Below are positions 35,665 through 44,118 of a DNA stretch of 64,000 nt, in pieces; within the stretch, counting starts at the first letter, position 1; the number at the start of each line of letters is the position of its first letter. This stretch comes from DASQPJ01 sp036268355. Its GTDB lineage: Bacteria; Actinomycetota; Actinomycetes; Sporichthyales; Sporichthyaceae. The position numbers and the translations under genes are program-made. The notes beneath the pieces were generated by a model. The model searched no databases and was not told where the DNA came from. It was given only the letters and a program-made list of their open reading frames with translations. The DNA lies in the NCBI GenBank assembly GCA_036268355.1, contig DATAUG010000036.1, positions 124,001 through 188,000 of the forward strand, written 5' to 3'.

Positions 35665-36306
35665 TCAGATTGCTTTCCGGTAGGCGATCTGATGGACCGT
35701 CCGGCCGGCAACGAGTGCGCGCCGGCCGTATTTCGTCTCGGGGAGCGCAGGCGGCTCGATCAGCCGCACCGGCAGTGCCGACAAGTCGGCATGCAGTGCG
35801 GCGGCATAGTTGTCGTCGTCCACGACGATGTGCACCGCCCCGTCCGGGCTCAGCAGTTCCACGGAGCGAGCCAGCACCGTGGGCGAGAACAGTCGGCGCG
35901 CGGCGTGCCTGCGTTTGGGCCAGGGGTCCGGGTGCAGGGCCTGGATCAACCGGAGCGACCCCGGCTCCAGCAGCGGCAACAGCCCGGTTACGTCGCTCGG
36001 CAGCACCCGGACCGTGGTCAACCCGGCAGTGGCGATGCGATCCATGGCGCGCAGTTGGCCGGGCGCGTGGACCTCCGCCCCGAGGATGCGGCAAGCCGGC
36101 AGCTCGGCGGCCAACGCCAGCAACGACTCCCCGTAGCCGAAACCGATGTCGAGCACCTCGGGAGTCCAGGCGGCCGCGCCGGCGGCGTCCGCGAACGCCA
36201 GTGCAGCGGCGCGGTCGGCCAACCGCAGGCGCTGCGTCTCGGGCATCCGGCCCCGATTGCGCCAGCTGCGGGGCACGAATTCGGCGCTCGCTCCGGCGTC
36301 CGTCAC
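35665..36306 (-). CDS. trmB: tRNA (guanine-N7-)-methyltransferase TrmB
   Basis: Methylates G46 of tRNA with SAM; 213 residues. Family marks are RNRGRMPETQ near the start, the SAM loop DIGFGYGESLL, LHPDPWPKRRHAARR and ETKYGRRAL. The GTG start overlaps the stop of the upstream NUDIX gene (GTGA), so the two are coupled. Confidence 0.92.
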   Translation of the reverse strand: MTDAGASAEFVPRSWRNRGRMPETQRLRLADRAAALAFADAAGAAAWTPEVLDIGFGYGESLLALAAELPACRILGAEVHAPGQLRAMDRIATAGLTTVRVLPSDVTGLLPLLEPGSLRLIQALHPDPWPKRRHAARRLFSPTVLARSVELLSPDGAVHIVVDDDNYAAALHADLSALPVRLIEPPALPETKYGRRALVAGRTVHQIAYRKAI

Positions 36307-36704
36307 CGGGGGAGCATCCCCCACCCGGACAGGGTGTCGACGAGCCCCGGCGCGGCGTCCAACGTCAACAGCTCGGCCCGCCGGACCCACCTGGCCTCGG
36401 CGGCGTCGTCGCCGGCCCGCAGCCGTCCGCCGGTCACGGCGCAGGCGTAGTCGCGCACGTCGTAACTGGCCCCGTCGATGCCGGGGAGCACGACCGTGCC
36501 GACCCGGATGCCGACCGTCACCGCCAAGCCGGTCTCCTCCGCGACCTCCCGGCACACGGCCTGCGCGTCGGACTCCCCGGCCTCGACCCGACCTCCCGGC
36601 AACGACCAACGACCGGCTCCCGGCGGGTTCGCCCGCCGGATCATCAACAGCCGGTGCTCCTCGTCGTGCACGATCGCACCCACGCACGGCACCAGCCTCA
36701 CCAC
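36303..36704 (-). CDS. NUDIX hydrolase
   Basis: 133 residues. NUDIX box GGRVEAGESDAQAVCREVAEETGL-type pattern is intact (G-x5-E-x7-REVAEETG) at about 38-60. It cleaves a nucleoside-diphosphate-linked compound, MutT- or ADP-ribose-type; substrate not predictable. Coupled to trmB by a four-base overlap. Confidence 0.9.
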   Translation of the reverse strand: MVRLVPCVGAIVHDEEHRLLMIRRANPPGAGRWSLPGGRVEAGESDAQAVCREVAEETGLAVTVGIRVGTVVLPGIDGASYDVRDYACAVTGGRLRAGDDAAEARWVRRAELLTLDAAPGLVDTLSGWGMLPR

Positions 36705-36744
36705 CCCAGCCTAGGAAAGCCCGCGCCGATCGCCCACCCGCCCC

Positions 36745-36797
36745 CGTTGCGTCCGGCTGACCCGACGCCAATAGCGACGGGTCAGCCGGACGCAACG
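36745..36797. repeat. Hairpin repeat copy 3 (GTTGCGTCCGGCT family)
   Basis: Perfect 20-bp arms 36745-36764 (CGTTGCGTCCGGCTGACCCG) and 36778-36797, 13-base loop. Unlike copies 1 and 2 it lies between divergent genes, so it is not simply a terminator. Confidence 0.85.
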
Positions 36798-36894
36798 ATC
36801 AGATTGAAGGGTTGACGGGTCGCGCTTCGGCGGAGGACTGTCGAGGGATGGCGCCGTCGATCCAGGTCCCGATGACCGGCCCGAGCGCGCTGCC

Positions 36895-37551
36895 ATGACA
36901 GGGGAGCACAGCTGTGCGCGATGCGGCGGGCCCGTCCGTCCCCCAGGGGTCTGGTCGAACGCCTGGCGCTGCGCCGCCGACGGCGACACCGTCCCGGTCG
37001 CTCCGGCCGGGCTGCCGTCCCCCGACCGGATCGCGAAGTATGTGCACGGAGCCCGGGTGCCGTTCTGGCTCCCGTGGCCGCTCCCGCCCGGCTGGCTGGG
37101 CAGCGGCCTGACCTGGGCCGGTGACGAGCGGCACGGCGCCCGCGCTGGACTGATCGCCTGCGCCGGACCGAATCCGCTGGGCGGGTTCTCCGAATTGGTC
37201 GTGATCGCCGAGGAACCGGGGATCGGCTTGGGCTCGCACTGGGCGGGCATGCCCGGCCTGGATCCGGGGCCGCGGCTGGCCACGACCACCGGGCCGCACG
37301 CGAAGGTCGTGGTCGCCGGGCACCCGACCGCCTTGTGGTGTGTCGACGGCGATCCGGACCGGGCCGTCTACGTCGGTGAGGCCAACGGCATGTGGCTGTG
37401 GCTGATCATCTGGCCGGCCGGCGCCGGTGCCCTGGTGCACGACAACCTTTCCCTGGTGGATCTGCGCGAGGCACCGCGCGACCTGCAGATCCCGCTCGGC
37501 GCGCTGTCGTTGCGGTTGACCCCCGGGCCCCCGGCAGCGCCGGCCGGCTGA
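36895..37551 (+). CDS. DUF6758-like actinobacterial protein
   Basis: 218 residues, probably cytoplasmic. An N-terminal half zinc finger (CARCGG) is followed by WRC, giving a likely three-Cys or four-ligand metal site. Then a conserved core: VPFWLPWPLPPGWLGSG, AGPNPLGG, GLGSHWAGMPGLDPGP, then WLIIWP. I recall this pattern from the actinobacterial DUF6758 family; no function is known. The stop codon lies in the first of three 14-bp tandem repeats. Confidence 0.75.
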   Translation: MTGEHSCARCGGPVRPPGVWSNAWRCAADGDTVPVAPAGLPSPDRIAKYVHGARVPFWLPWPLPPGWLGSGLTWAGDERHGARAGLIACAGPNPLGGFSELVVIAEEPGIGLGSHWAGMPGLDPGPRLATTTGPHAKVVVAGHPTALWCVDGDPDRAVYVGEANGMWLWLIIWPAGAGALVHDNLSLVDLREAPRDLQIPLGALSLRLTPGPPAAPAG

Positions 37552-37583
37552 GTGCGGACGGCTGAGTCTGGCCGGCTGAGCGC
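37542..37583. repeat. Three 14-bp tandem repeats containing the stop codon
   Basis: GGCCGGCTGAGTGC (37542-37555), GGACGGCTGAGTCT (37556-37569), GGCCGGCTGAGCGC (37570-37583). The first unit holds the last codon and TGA of the DUF6758-like gene; the copies repeat the stop. Confidence 0.85.
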
Positions 37584-37613
37584 GCCAGGCCGTTTCGCCG
37601 GAATACTCGGCCC

Positions 37614-39464
37614 ATGCTCACCGACTGCCGGGCCAAGACCGGGCACGTGATCGTCTGCGGCTTGGACGGCCTGGGGATGCGGACCGTCGAACAGCTGCAC
37701 CTCTCCGGCGTCGCCGTGGTCGTCGTCGCCGAAGGCGCACAGACCCGTCGGCATCAGGCCCTGCAGCGGTGGGGGATACCGCGGATCGCGGGCAGCACCC
37801 GGGACCAGGCCACGCTGGCCGCGGCAGGCTTGGCCGGGGCCGTCGCGGTGGTCTGCGTCCAGGGTGACGACCTGGTCACCTTGGAGAGCGCGCTGCTGAT
37901 CCTGCGGTTGCGGCCCGACGTGCGGTTGATCGTCCAGATGTCCAACCCCGGCGTCGGCCGGGCGCTGTCGGATCTGACCGGTCCGGGTACAGTGCTCGAC
38001 GTCGCGGCCCTGTCCGCGCCGTCGGTCGTCGAGGCCTGTCTGCGGCGCAAGGAACACACTCTCGAGATCGAGGGGCGACGATTCGTCGCCACCGAGCTGA
38101 CCGCGCCGAGGGCGGGCTCGCTTCGGGAGCTCTACGGAAACCTGGCCCCGATCGCGGTCGTCCCCGGTGGGTCGGTCGAGGCCTCCGGGCCCGGCGCAGG
38201 CGCCGATCTGGTGATCTGCCCGGGTCGCGACCACGTCGTGGCGGCCGGCGACCGGGTTGCGGTCATCGGCACCGACGCGGAACTCACCGGACATCGGACG
38301 CGACGGGTGGCGGCCGCGGAGACCGCCGGGCAGGGCTCGTCCGTTCGGCGCGCACTCGGAGTGTTCAGCCGCGTGGCGCGAGAGTTCGCCCGCGAGGCGG
38401 GCTGGTCGACCGGGGTGACGCTGGGCCTGCTGGGCCTGCTGACGCTGGTCTCGGTGCTGGTGCTCCGGGCGGGGTACCGGAAACCCGACGGGCGACACAT
38501 GAGCGTGGTCGACGCCGCCTACTTCACCGTCGAGACCGTCACCACGATCGGCTACGGCGACTTCTCCTTCGCTCAACAACCGCAATGGCTCCGCGTCTAC
38601 GCGATCGGCCTGATGATCGCCGGGGTGACGTTGGCGGCAGTGTTGTTCGCGTTGCTCACCAATCTGTTGATCACCCGCCGGATCGCCGATGTTTTGGGTC
38701 GACGCAATGTCGGGCGCATGCGCGGGCACGTCGTGGTGGTGGGGTTGGGCTCGGTCGGGGTTCGGGTGGTGGAGGGCCTGGTCAGGTCCGGGACGACCGT
38801 GGTGGTCATCGACCGTGACGAGGACAACCGCTACCTGGCGCAGGCCCGCTCCATCGGTGTACCTGTCGTGACCGGTGACGCCACCCAAACCGCCACCTTG
38901 CGCACCGTCGGGCTGGCCCGGGCAGCCGCGGTCGCGGTGATGACCAGCAACGAGTTGGTGAACATCGAGACCGGCTTGGCCGTGCGCGCCGAGCTGGGGG
39001 ACCGGTGCCGGGACGTCCCGGTCGTGCTCCGGGTCTTCGACGCGGCGTTGGCCGAGACCGTGGAGACCACCCTGGGGTTCGGATACGTCCGGTCGGCGTC
39101 GGCGTTGGCGGCGCCGTGGTTCGTCGGAGCCGCGCTCGGTCTGGACGTGCTGGGGACCTTCTACGTGGAGCGGGTGCCGTTCCTGATGGCCCGGTTGTCG
39201 GTGGCGCCCAACGGTGGCCTGGACGGGCTGGCCATGCAGGAGCTGTCCGCCCGGACCCGGGTGGTCGCCATCAGCCGGGCCGACACGCCGGACACGTTGG
39301 AGCACCCCCCACGCAGCGAAACCCGCTTCCGCGCCGGCGACCGGGCTTACCTGGTCGGCCCGTACGACGAACTGCTCCAGGTTCTGCGGCGCGACACGTT
39401 GTCTGCCAGCCAGATCCCGACCGCGATCGACAACACCCGGCGGGAATCCCCTCGGCCCTGGTGA
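37614..39464 (+). CDS. Potassium channel with two RCK (TrkA-N) modules
   Basis: 616 residues. An RCK/TrkA-N domain begins the chain (GHVIVCGLDGLGMRTVEQL), followed by a TrkA-C-like part. Then two membrane helices (about 265-285 and 325-350) flank the selectivity filter TTIGYGDF at 310-317. A second RCK domain follows (GHVVVVGLGSVGVRVVEGL), then another TrkA-C-like end. Two-helix K+ channels usually have RCK domains only after the pore; here the pore is sandwiched. Nucleotide binding or metabolite gating is likely. The ATG at 37614 starts directly before the first RCK. Confidence 0.9.
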   Translation: MLTDCRAKTGHVIVCGLDGLGMRTVEQLHLSGVAVVVVAEGAQTRRHQALQRWGIPRIAGSTRDQATLAAAGLAGAVAVVCVQGDDLVTLESALLILRLRPDVRLIVQMSNPGVGRALSDLTGPGTVLDVAALSAPSVVEACLRRKEHTLEIEGRRFVATELTAPRAGSLRELYGNLAPIAVVPGGSVEASGPGAGADLVICPGRDHVVAAGDRVAVIGTDAELTGHRTRRVAAAETAGQGSSVRRALGVFSRVAREFAREAGWSTGVTLGLLGLLTLVSVLVLRAGYRKPDGRHMSVVDAAYFTVETVTTIGYGDFSFAQQPQWLRVYAIGLMIAGVTLAAVLFALLTNLLITRRIADVLGRRNVGRMRGHVVVVGLGSVGVRVVEGLVRSGTTVVVIDRDEDNRYLAQARSIGVPVVTGDATQTATLRTVGLARAAAVAVMTSNELVNIETGLAVRAELGDRCRDVPVVLRVFDAALAETVETTLGFGYVRSASALAAPWFVGAALGLDVLGTFYVERVPFLMARLSVAPNGGLDGLAMQELSARTRVVAISRADTPDTLEHPPRSETRFRAGDRAYLVGPYDELLQVLRRDTLSASQIPTAIDNTRRESPRPW

Positions 39465-39472
39465 ATGCGTGA

Positions 39473-39509
39473 GGCGTCGAGCTCGAACCAAACCTGCTTG
39501 CTCCCGCCG
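39473..39509 (-). repeat. Displaced copy of the 3' end of the downstream-facing anti-sigma gene
   Basis: 37 bases matching 39638-39674 with three mismatches. Minus-strand translation GGSKQVWFELDA equals the C-terminus of the gene at 39635-40003, but the stop has become TCA. Distance between copies is 165 bp. Confidence 0.8.
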
Positions 39510-39520
39510 CGCTGCTTGTC

Positions 39521-39596
39521 GTCGGCCGCCTCCGCCGGTCCGGGAAGCGTTCGATTCGGCTCAGCGTCGAGACGGTGACCGGCTCCGGCGGCCGAC
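39521..39596. terminator. Imperfect inverted repeat between convergent genes
   Basis: GTCGGCCGCCTCCGCCGGTC (39521-39540) pairs at 17 of 20 positions with 39577-39596. Lies between the ends of the K+ channel gene and the anti-sigma gene. Confidence 0.5.
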
Positions 39597-39634
39597 GTTG
39601 TTCGGCGGGCCGCGGCGGCTCGGGGCTTCCGAGT

Positions 39635-40003
39635 TCAGGCGTCCAGTTCGAACCAGACCTGCTTGCTCCCGCCGAACTCCGACCAGCCCCAACGGCTGGC
39701 CAGCGCGTCCACCAGCATCATCCCCCGACCGCCCGCGCTGTCGGGCAACGGATTGCGAACGCGCGGCGGCTCGCCGGGGCGACCGTCGTGCACCTCGACG
39801 CGGACCGCGTCGCCGGCCCGCCGCGCCACCAGCCGCATGGGCTGCTCGCCGTAGCGCAGCGCGTTGGTCACCAGCTCGCTGACCAGCAGGGCGGCGACGC
39901 CGTCGGAGTCGGGCACCCCCCAACGGTCGAGGCTGTGGCCGACCAGGTGGCGGGCGCGGCCGACCTCACCGGGCTCGTCGCGCAGGGCGGTGCGAAGCTC
40001 CAC
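39635..40003 (-). CDS. ATP-binding anti-sigma regulatory factor (RsbW/SpoIIAB-like)
   Basis: 122 residues, GHKL ATPase fold. N-box ALLVSELVTNALRYG, then VEVHDG and a G-rich lid RGMMLVDALASRWGW. Streptomyces and related genomes carry dozens of such HATPase_c proteins that phosphorylate anti-sigma antagonists or act alone. No cognate sigma or antagonist gene is adjacent. The GTG at 40003 is preceded by AAGAAG. The last 12 codons are repeated downstream. Confidence 0.87.
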   Translation of the reverse strand: MELRTALRDEPGEVGRARHLVGHSLDRWGVPDSDGVAALLVSELVTNALRYGEQPMRLVARRAGDAVRVEVHDGRPGEPPRVRNPLPDSAGGRGMMLVDALASRWGWSEFGGSKQVWFELDA

Positions 40004-40118
40004 GCAGGATCTTCTTTCGTCGCATGTAGATGCAGCAGGGGGCCGTCCGCCAGTCGGCCGTGACCGAGCGGGAACTCGCCCGCGGCCCGCAACCATGTTG
40101 CCCTGTCCGGGGGAAGTT

Positions 40119-41018
40119 TCAAGGCCCTTCGCCGAAGATCCGCTCGACCTTTGCGGGGGCGCGGACCTCGTCCCAGAACTCGAGCAGCACCTGAGCCGTC
40201 CGGCCGGGGTTCTGCACCGCCGGCGAGTGCCCGGCACCTTCGACGGCCACGGCCCGTGCGCCCAACCGCGCCGCCATCTCGGCCTGCACGGGCGGGCGCC
40301 AGACGTCGTCGTCGACGCCCCACGCGACCAGGACCGGCACAGCGGCGGCTGCCAGCTCGGCGACTCGGTCCGGGGCGGCCAGCAATTGGCTCGCCATGAC
40401 CCGCAGGCTCTGCTTGGTCGTCCCGACGAACCGTCGTCGCAGGAAGTCCAGGACGTCGGGCTCGACCCCGTCGTTCTCCCCCGACGCTTGCGCGGACGCC
40501 TGGATGATGTCCCAGATGTCCGCGACCGAGAACATCTCCAGGGCGCCCAGCAGCATGCCCAGCCGGTCGGCGGACGGCCCGGTCAAGGCACCCGGGCCGG
40601 AGCACAGCAAGGTGGCGCTGCGCACGGCCTCCGGGGCGGCGACCGTCGCTGCCCGAACCGCCAGGCCGCCGAAGCTGTGCCCCACCAGGTGCACCGACTC
40701 GTCGGTCGTCGCGCCGATCGCGATCAGGTCGGCACCGAGTTCCGCCAAGTCGTAGGCGTCCGGGTCGTCCGGGCCCGGCGTCTCGAACTGGCCGCGCTGG
40801 TCGATCGCGAGCACCCGGTACCCGGCCTGCGTCAACGGCGCCAGCAGCGTGATGAAGTCCTCCTTGGAGCCGGTGAAGCCCGGCACCAGCACCGCGCTGC
40901 CCAACCGCGTTGTGCCCGGCGAGGGGACGGCGTCGTACACCGCGAAATCCCCGCGGGTGGTGGCCAGCAGGCCGGCGTGCGCGCCGGCCGGCAGCCGCAG
41001 ATGGGGTGGGGTACTCAC
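40119..41018 (-). CDS. Alpha/beta hydrolase
   Basis: 299 residues. Oxyanion region VPGFTGSKEDF, nucleophile elbow GHSFGG, acid in WGVDDD, His in EGAGHSP. Lies where M. tuberculosis has other genes, next to the ParA-like gene. Function unknown; esterase or non-haem peroxidase type. GTG start at 41018 is the best candidate, Shine-Dalgarno weak. Confidence 0.86.
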   Translation of the reverse strand: MSTPPHLRLPAGAHAGLLATTRGDFAVYDAVPSPGTTRLGSAVLVPGFTGSKEDFITLLAPLTQAGYRVLAIDQRGQFETPGPDDPDAYDLAELGADLIAIGATTDESVHLVGHSFGGLAVRAATVAAPEAVRSATLLCSGPGALTGPSADRLGMLLGALEMFSVADIWDIIQASAQASGENDGVEPDVLDFLRRRFVGTTKQSLRVMASQLLAAPDRVAELAAAAVPVLVAWGVDDDVWRPPVQAEMAARLGARAVAVEGAGHSPAVQNPGRTAQVLLEFWDEVRAPAKVERIFGEGP

Positions 41019-41083
41019 GAGCCACGACGCTACCCGGGCGGCCGATTTGGTCCCGATCACCCCGCGGCAGGCATGATGTCTTC

Positions 41084-41869
41084 GTGACTTGCACGTTGGC
41101 CGTCGCGAATCAAAAGGGTGGGGTCGCCAAGACGACGACGGTCGCCTCTCTGGGAACGGCGTTCGTCGAACTCGGAAAGCGCGTCGTGGTGGTCGACCTG
41201 GACCCGCAAGCCTGCCTCACGTTCTCCCTCGGCCTGGATCCGGACGAGTTGGAGCTGTCGATTCACGACGTGCTGCTGGGCCGGGTCCCGGCGCGCACGG
41301 CGGTTGCGAAGGTGGACGGCGGGCCGGATCTGTTGCCGGCCGAGATCGACCTGGTCGGGGCCGAGAAGTCGTTGGCGACTCGCAACGGTCACGAGTTCGT
41401 GTTGCGCAAGGCGCTGACCGACCTGCACGACGAGTACGACCTGATCATCCTCGACGCCCCGCCGGCACTCGGAGTGCTCACCGTCAACGCGTTGACCGCG
41501 GCCGACCACGTGCTGATCCCGCTGCAGTGCGAGACGTTGGCCCACCGCGGGGTCAAGCAACTGCTGGACACCGTCGACAATGTTCGCTCGCTGACGAACC
41601 GTCACTTGAACGTGCTGGGAGTGCTTCCGACGTTGTTCGACGGCCGGTCCAAGCATGCTCGCGCCGTGTTGGACGACATCGGCGAGCGTTACCGGATACC
41701 GGTTCTGGAACCGGCGATCCCACGGTCGGTCCGGTTTGCCGAGGCGCCCGCCGCCGGGCGCAGCGTGCTGGCCACGGCGAGTCGTTCGGCCGGCGCCAAG
41801 GCCTACCGGGAGCTCGCCGACCGGCTGCTCAAGGATGGGGTACTACAGCCGGTGGGGAGGCCACGGTGA
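41084..41869 (+). CDS. ParA/Soj-family ATPase
   Basis: 261 residues. Deviant Walker A KGGVAKTT near the N-terminus, VVVDLDPQACLTFSLG and LIILDAPPALG mark the ParA fold. It is the stand-alone actinobacterial type (Rv3213c-like) without a ParB gene, not the oriC segregation ATPase. GTG start at 41084. The stop overlaps a bridging micro-ORF that leads to the zinc-ribbon gene. Confidence 0.9.
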   Translation: MTCTLAVANQKGGVAKTTTVASLGTAFVELGKRVVVVDLDPQACLTFSLGLDPDELELSIHDVLLGRVPARTAVAKVDGGPDLLPAEIDLVGAEKSLATRNGHEFVLRKALTDLHDEYDLIILDAPPALGVLTVNALTAADHVLIPLQCETLAHRGVKQLLDTVDNVRSLTNRHLNVLGVLPTLFDGRSKHARAVLDDIGERYRIPVLEPAIPRSVRFAEAPAAGRSVLATASRSAGAKAYRELADRLLKDGVLQPVGRPR

Positions 41870-41946
41870 CCGAGCGCTGCGAGCGAACCAATGTCACACT
41901 GCCCGCCAGGTCCGCACCGAACGGGCGAACGGAGGCGCGCCGGTGA
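41866..41946 (+). CDS. 26-codon bridging micro-ORF in a MIRU-like element, copy B
   Basis: Same design as copy A at 26157: GTG overlapping the upstream stop, 26 codons, TGA overlapping the next GTG, 77 bases between the two GTGA sites. Product begins MTERCERTNVTLPAR. The first 32 bases match copy A except at two positions; the rest has diverged. The element is flanked by a direct repeat CGGTGACCGA (41864-41873 and 41941-41950). Confidence 0.55.
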   Translation: MTERCERTNVTLPARSAPNGRTEARR

Positions 41947-42269
41947 CCGACTTCGACCGGATCAAGGCCAGACCGACGGATCCGGCAACCCGGCGTAGGT
42001 CAGCCATGCCCGCGCCCCGCGGCGACACCGAGGGCAAGCGCGCGTTGTTCAGTCACCAGGCGCCCGGTCCGGCGCCGATTCCGTTCGGGGCGTTGGTCCT
42101 GTCCTGCTCGGCCTGCGGCGCGACCACCTCGATGACCGCGATGCAGGTCCTGACGGCCGCGGTCCCGAGCCTGCATCTGCCGTTCCTGCGTAAGCACTAC
42201 CCGTCCTGGATGCGCTGTCCGTCCTGCGGTCGGCGCACCTGGGTGCGGATCAGCGCCCGACGGCGCTGA
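41943..42269 (+). CDS. Small zinc-ribbon protein
   Basis: 108 residues. A basic N-terminus is followed by two Cys pairs, CSAC and CPSC, about 45 residues apart, with hydrophobic LPFLRKHYPSW between: a likely zinc ribbon. Probably nucleic-acid- or protein-binding; not recognised further. Coupled through the micro-ORF to the ParA-like gene. Confidence 0.75.
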   Translation: MTDFDRIKARPTDPATRRRSAMPAPRGDTEGKRALFSHQAPGPAPIPFGALVLSCSACGATTSMTAMQVLTAAVPSLHLPFLRKHYPSWMRCPSCGRRTWVRISARRR

Positions 42270-42298
42270 CCCGGCGCGCGCCCCGGGTCGGACATCCC

Positions 42299-42330
42299 CT
42301 GCCGTCGGCGGGTCGATCTGCCGACGGCAG
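42299..42330. terminator. 11-bp perfect hairpin, bidirectional terminator
   Basis: CTGCCGTCGGC (42299-42309) and GCCGACGGCAG (42320-42330) with a 10-base loop, between the convergent zinc-ribbon and rhlE genes. Confidence 0.7.
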
Positions 42331-42409
42331 CTCCGGCCGGCGGGGGCACCTAATCAGGGCCGTGTGCCGTGCTGTTCGCGTCGTGCACCCCTCAGCGGAT
42401 CTTCGCGGG

Positions 42410-44047
42410 TCAGGCGTCCTCGCCCGTGCGTGTCGAGCCGCCGCCGCCCCGGGTGCGCCGCCGGGCCCGCGGCGGCTCGGCCTCGCCCGTCGTCGGTTCC
42501 GCCGTGTGCCGTCGGGCTTTTGCCTCGGCCCCGGCCGGTTCCATCGCGTGTCGGTCCGGTGCCGGTCGCGCCGCCGCGTCCGGCTCGCCGACCGGTTGGC
42601 CGGACCGGGTCCGGGACCGGGGCCGCTTCTTCCGGGGCGCGCGCACGGCCGGCTTGTCCTCGCCGCCGCCGGATTGCGTCGTGGGTCGCGACCGGCTGCG
42701 CGCGCGTCCGGTCTCGCCGAGGTCCTCGACGTGCTCGGCGTCCAGTCCGGCTCGCGTGCGGTCCGCCTTCGGCAGGACCCCTTTGGCCTCCGGCGGGATG
42801 TCCAGTGCGCTGTACAGGTGCGGCGACGTGGAGTAGGTCTCCTGCGGTTGGCCGAGCCCAAGCGCAAGTGCCTTGTCGATCAGCTGCCACCGGGTCATGT
42901 CCGCCCAGTCGACGAAGGTGACCGCAACCCCGGTGCGACCGGCTCGGCCGGTGCGGCCGGTGCGGTGCAGATAGGTCTTCTCGTCATCCGGACACTCGTA
43001 GTTGATCACGTGGGTCACGTCGTCGACGTCGATGCCGCGGGCGGCCACGTCGGTGGCCACCAGCACGTCCACCTTGCCGCCACGGAACGCCCGCAACGCC
43101 TGCTCACGCGCCCCTTGGCCCAGGTCGCCGTGCACCGCCGCCGCGGCGAAACCCTTCTCGCACAGGGTGTCGGCGATGTTCTGGCACAACCGCCGGGTCG
43201 GTGCGAACACCATCGCCAACTGGCGTCCGCGGGCCTGCAGAATCCGCGCCAGGCACTCGATCTTGTCCAACTGGTGGGTCCGGAACACGTGGTTCACGGT
43301 CAACGGGACCGTCATCTCGTCCGAGCCGGACTCGGCCCGGATGTTGGTCGGGCTCCGCAGGTACCGCCGGGCCAGCGACATGACCGGGCCGGGCATGGTC
43401 GCGGAGAACAGCATCGTCTGCCGGTTCACCGGGGTGTCGGAGATCAGCCGCTCGACGTCGGGCAGGAAGCCCAGGTCGAGCATCTCGTCGGCCTCGTCGA
43501 GCACCAGCGACTTCACGTGGGACAGGTCGAGCAGCCGCTGCTTGCGCAGGTCCAGCAGCCGCCCCGGGGTGCCGACCACGACCTCGACCCCGGCTTTCAG
43601 CATCGATACCTGGGGCTCGTATGCCCGACCGCCGTAGATCGCGGCGACCCGCACGCCCCGGCGTCGGCCGGCCAGTTCCAGGTCGCCGGTCACCTGCACG
43701 CACAGCTCGCGGGTGGGCACGATGACCAGGGCCTGTGGGGCCCCGGGTGCGACCAGGTCGGCGAAGTCGTCGTCGCTCGGGGCGACCAGTCGCTGCAACA
43801 GCGGGATGCCGAAGGCAAGCGTCTTGCCGGTCCCGGTGCGGGCCTGTCCGATGACGTCGGTGCCGGTCAGCGCGATCGGGAGGGTCAGTTCCTGGATCGC
43901 AAAGGCTTCGCGGATGCCGACCTCGGCAAGCGCGTCGGTGATCGCGGGGATGACACCGAGATCGTGGAAAGTGGTCAGAATCAGTCGCTTTCGGCGTGCG
44001 CCGGCCCTACTACGGCCGGAACGGATCGTCAACGTTAATCGGAGCAT
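42410..44047 (-). CDS. rhlE: DEAD-box RNA helicase (RhlE-like)
   Basis: ATP-dependent RNA unwinding enzyme, 545 residues. Q motif FAIQELTLP, Walker A ARTGTGKT, PTREL, DEAD box VLDEADEM, SAT, and the C-terminal helicase motifs ARGID and HRTGRTGRAG are intact. A long Arg/Pro/Ala-rich tail (about 150 residues) should bind RNA. The start is uncertain: ATG at 44047 adds about 24 basic residues before the usual FHDLGV opening. Divergent from the ferritin-like gene, as Rv3211/Rv3210c. Confidence 0.93.
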   Translation of the reverse strand: MLRLTLTIRSGRSRAGARRKRLILTTFHDLGVIPAITDALAEVGIREAFAIQELTLPIALTGTDVIGQARTGTGKTLAFGIPLLQRLVAPSDDDFADLVAPGAPQALVIVPTRELCVQVTGDLELAGRRRGVRVAAIYGGRAYEPQVSMLKAGVEVVVGTPGRLLDLRKQRLLDLSHVKSLVLDEADEMLDLGFLPDVERLISDTPVNRQTMLFSATMPGPVMSLARRYLRSPTNIRAESGSDEMTVPLTVNHVFRTHQLDKIECLARILQARGRQLAMVFAPTRRLCQNIADTLCEKGFAAAAVHGDLGQGAREQALRAFRGGKVDVLVATDVAARGIDVDDVTHVINYECPDDEKTYLHRTGRTGRAGRTGVAVTFVDWADMTRWQLIDKALALGLGQPQETYSTSPHLYSALDIPPEAKGVLPKADRTRAGLDAEHVEDLGETGRARSRSRPTTQSGGGEDKPAVRAPRKKRPRSRTRSGQPVGEPDAAARPAPDRHAMEPAGAEAKARRHTAEPTTGEAEPPRARRRTRGGGGSTRTGEDA

Positions 44048-44118
44048 AACCGTTCGAGCACGAACCGTTGCGTCGCGACGTCGCCGGCCGCTCCAGTCGT
44101 GGCGCCTAAGCTGGGTCC

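Noticed and set aside
41084..41869. Chromosome-partition ParA near oriC
   Set aside because: No parB, parS, gidB or dnaA nearby; neighbours match the stand-alone ParA-like gene of the Rv3213c region.
44060..44085. Fourth copy of the GTTGCGTCCGGCT hairpin
   Set aside because: Only GTTGCGTC matches and no pairing arm is present.
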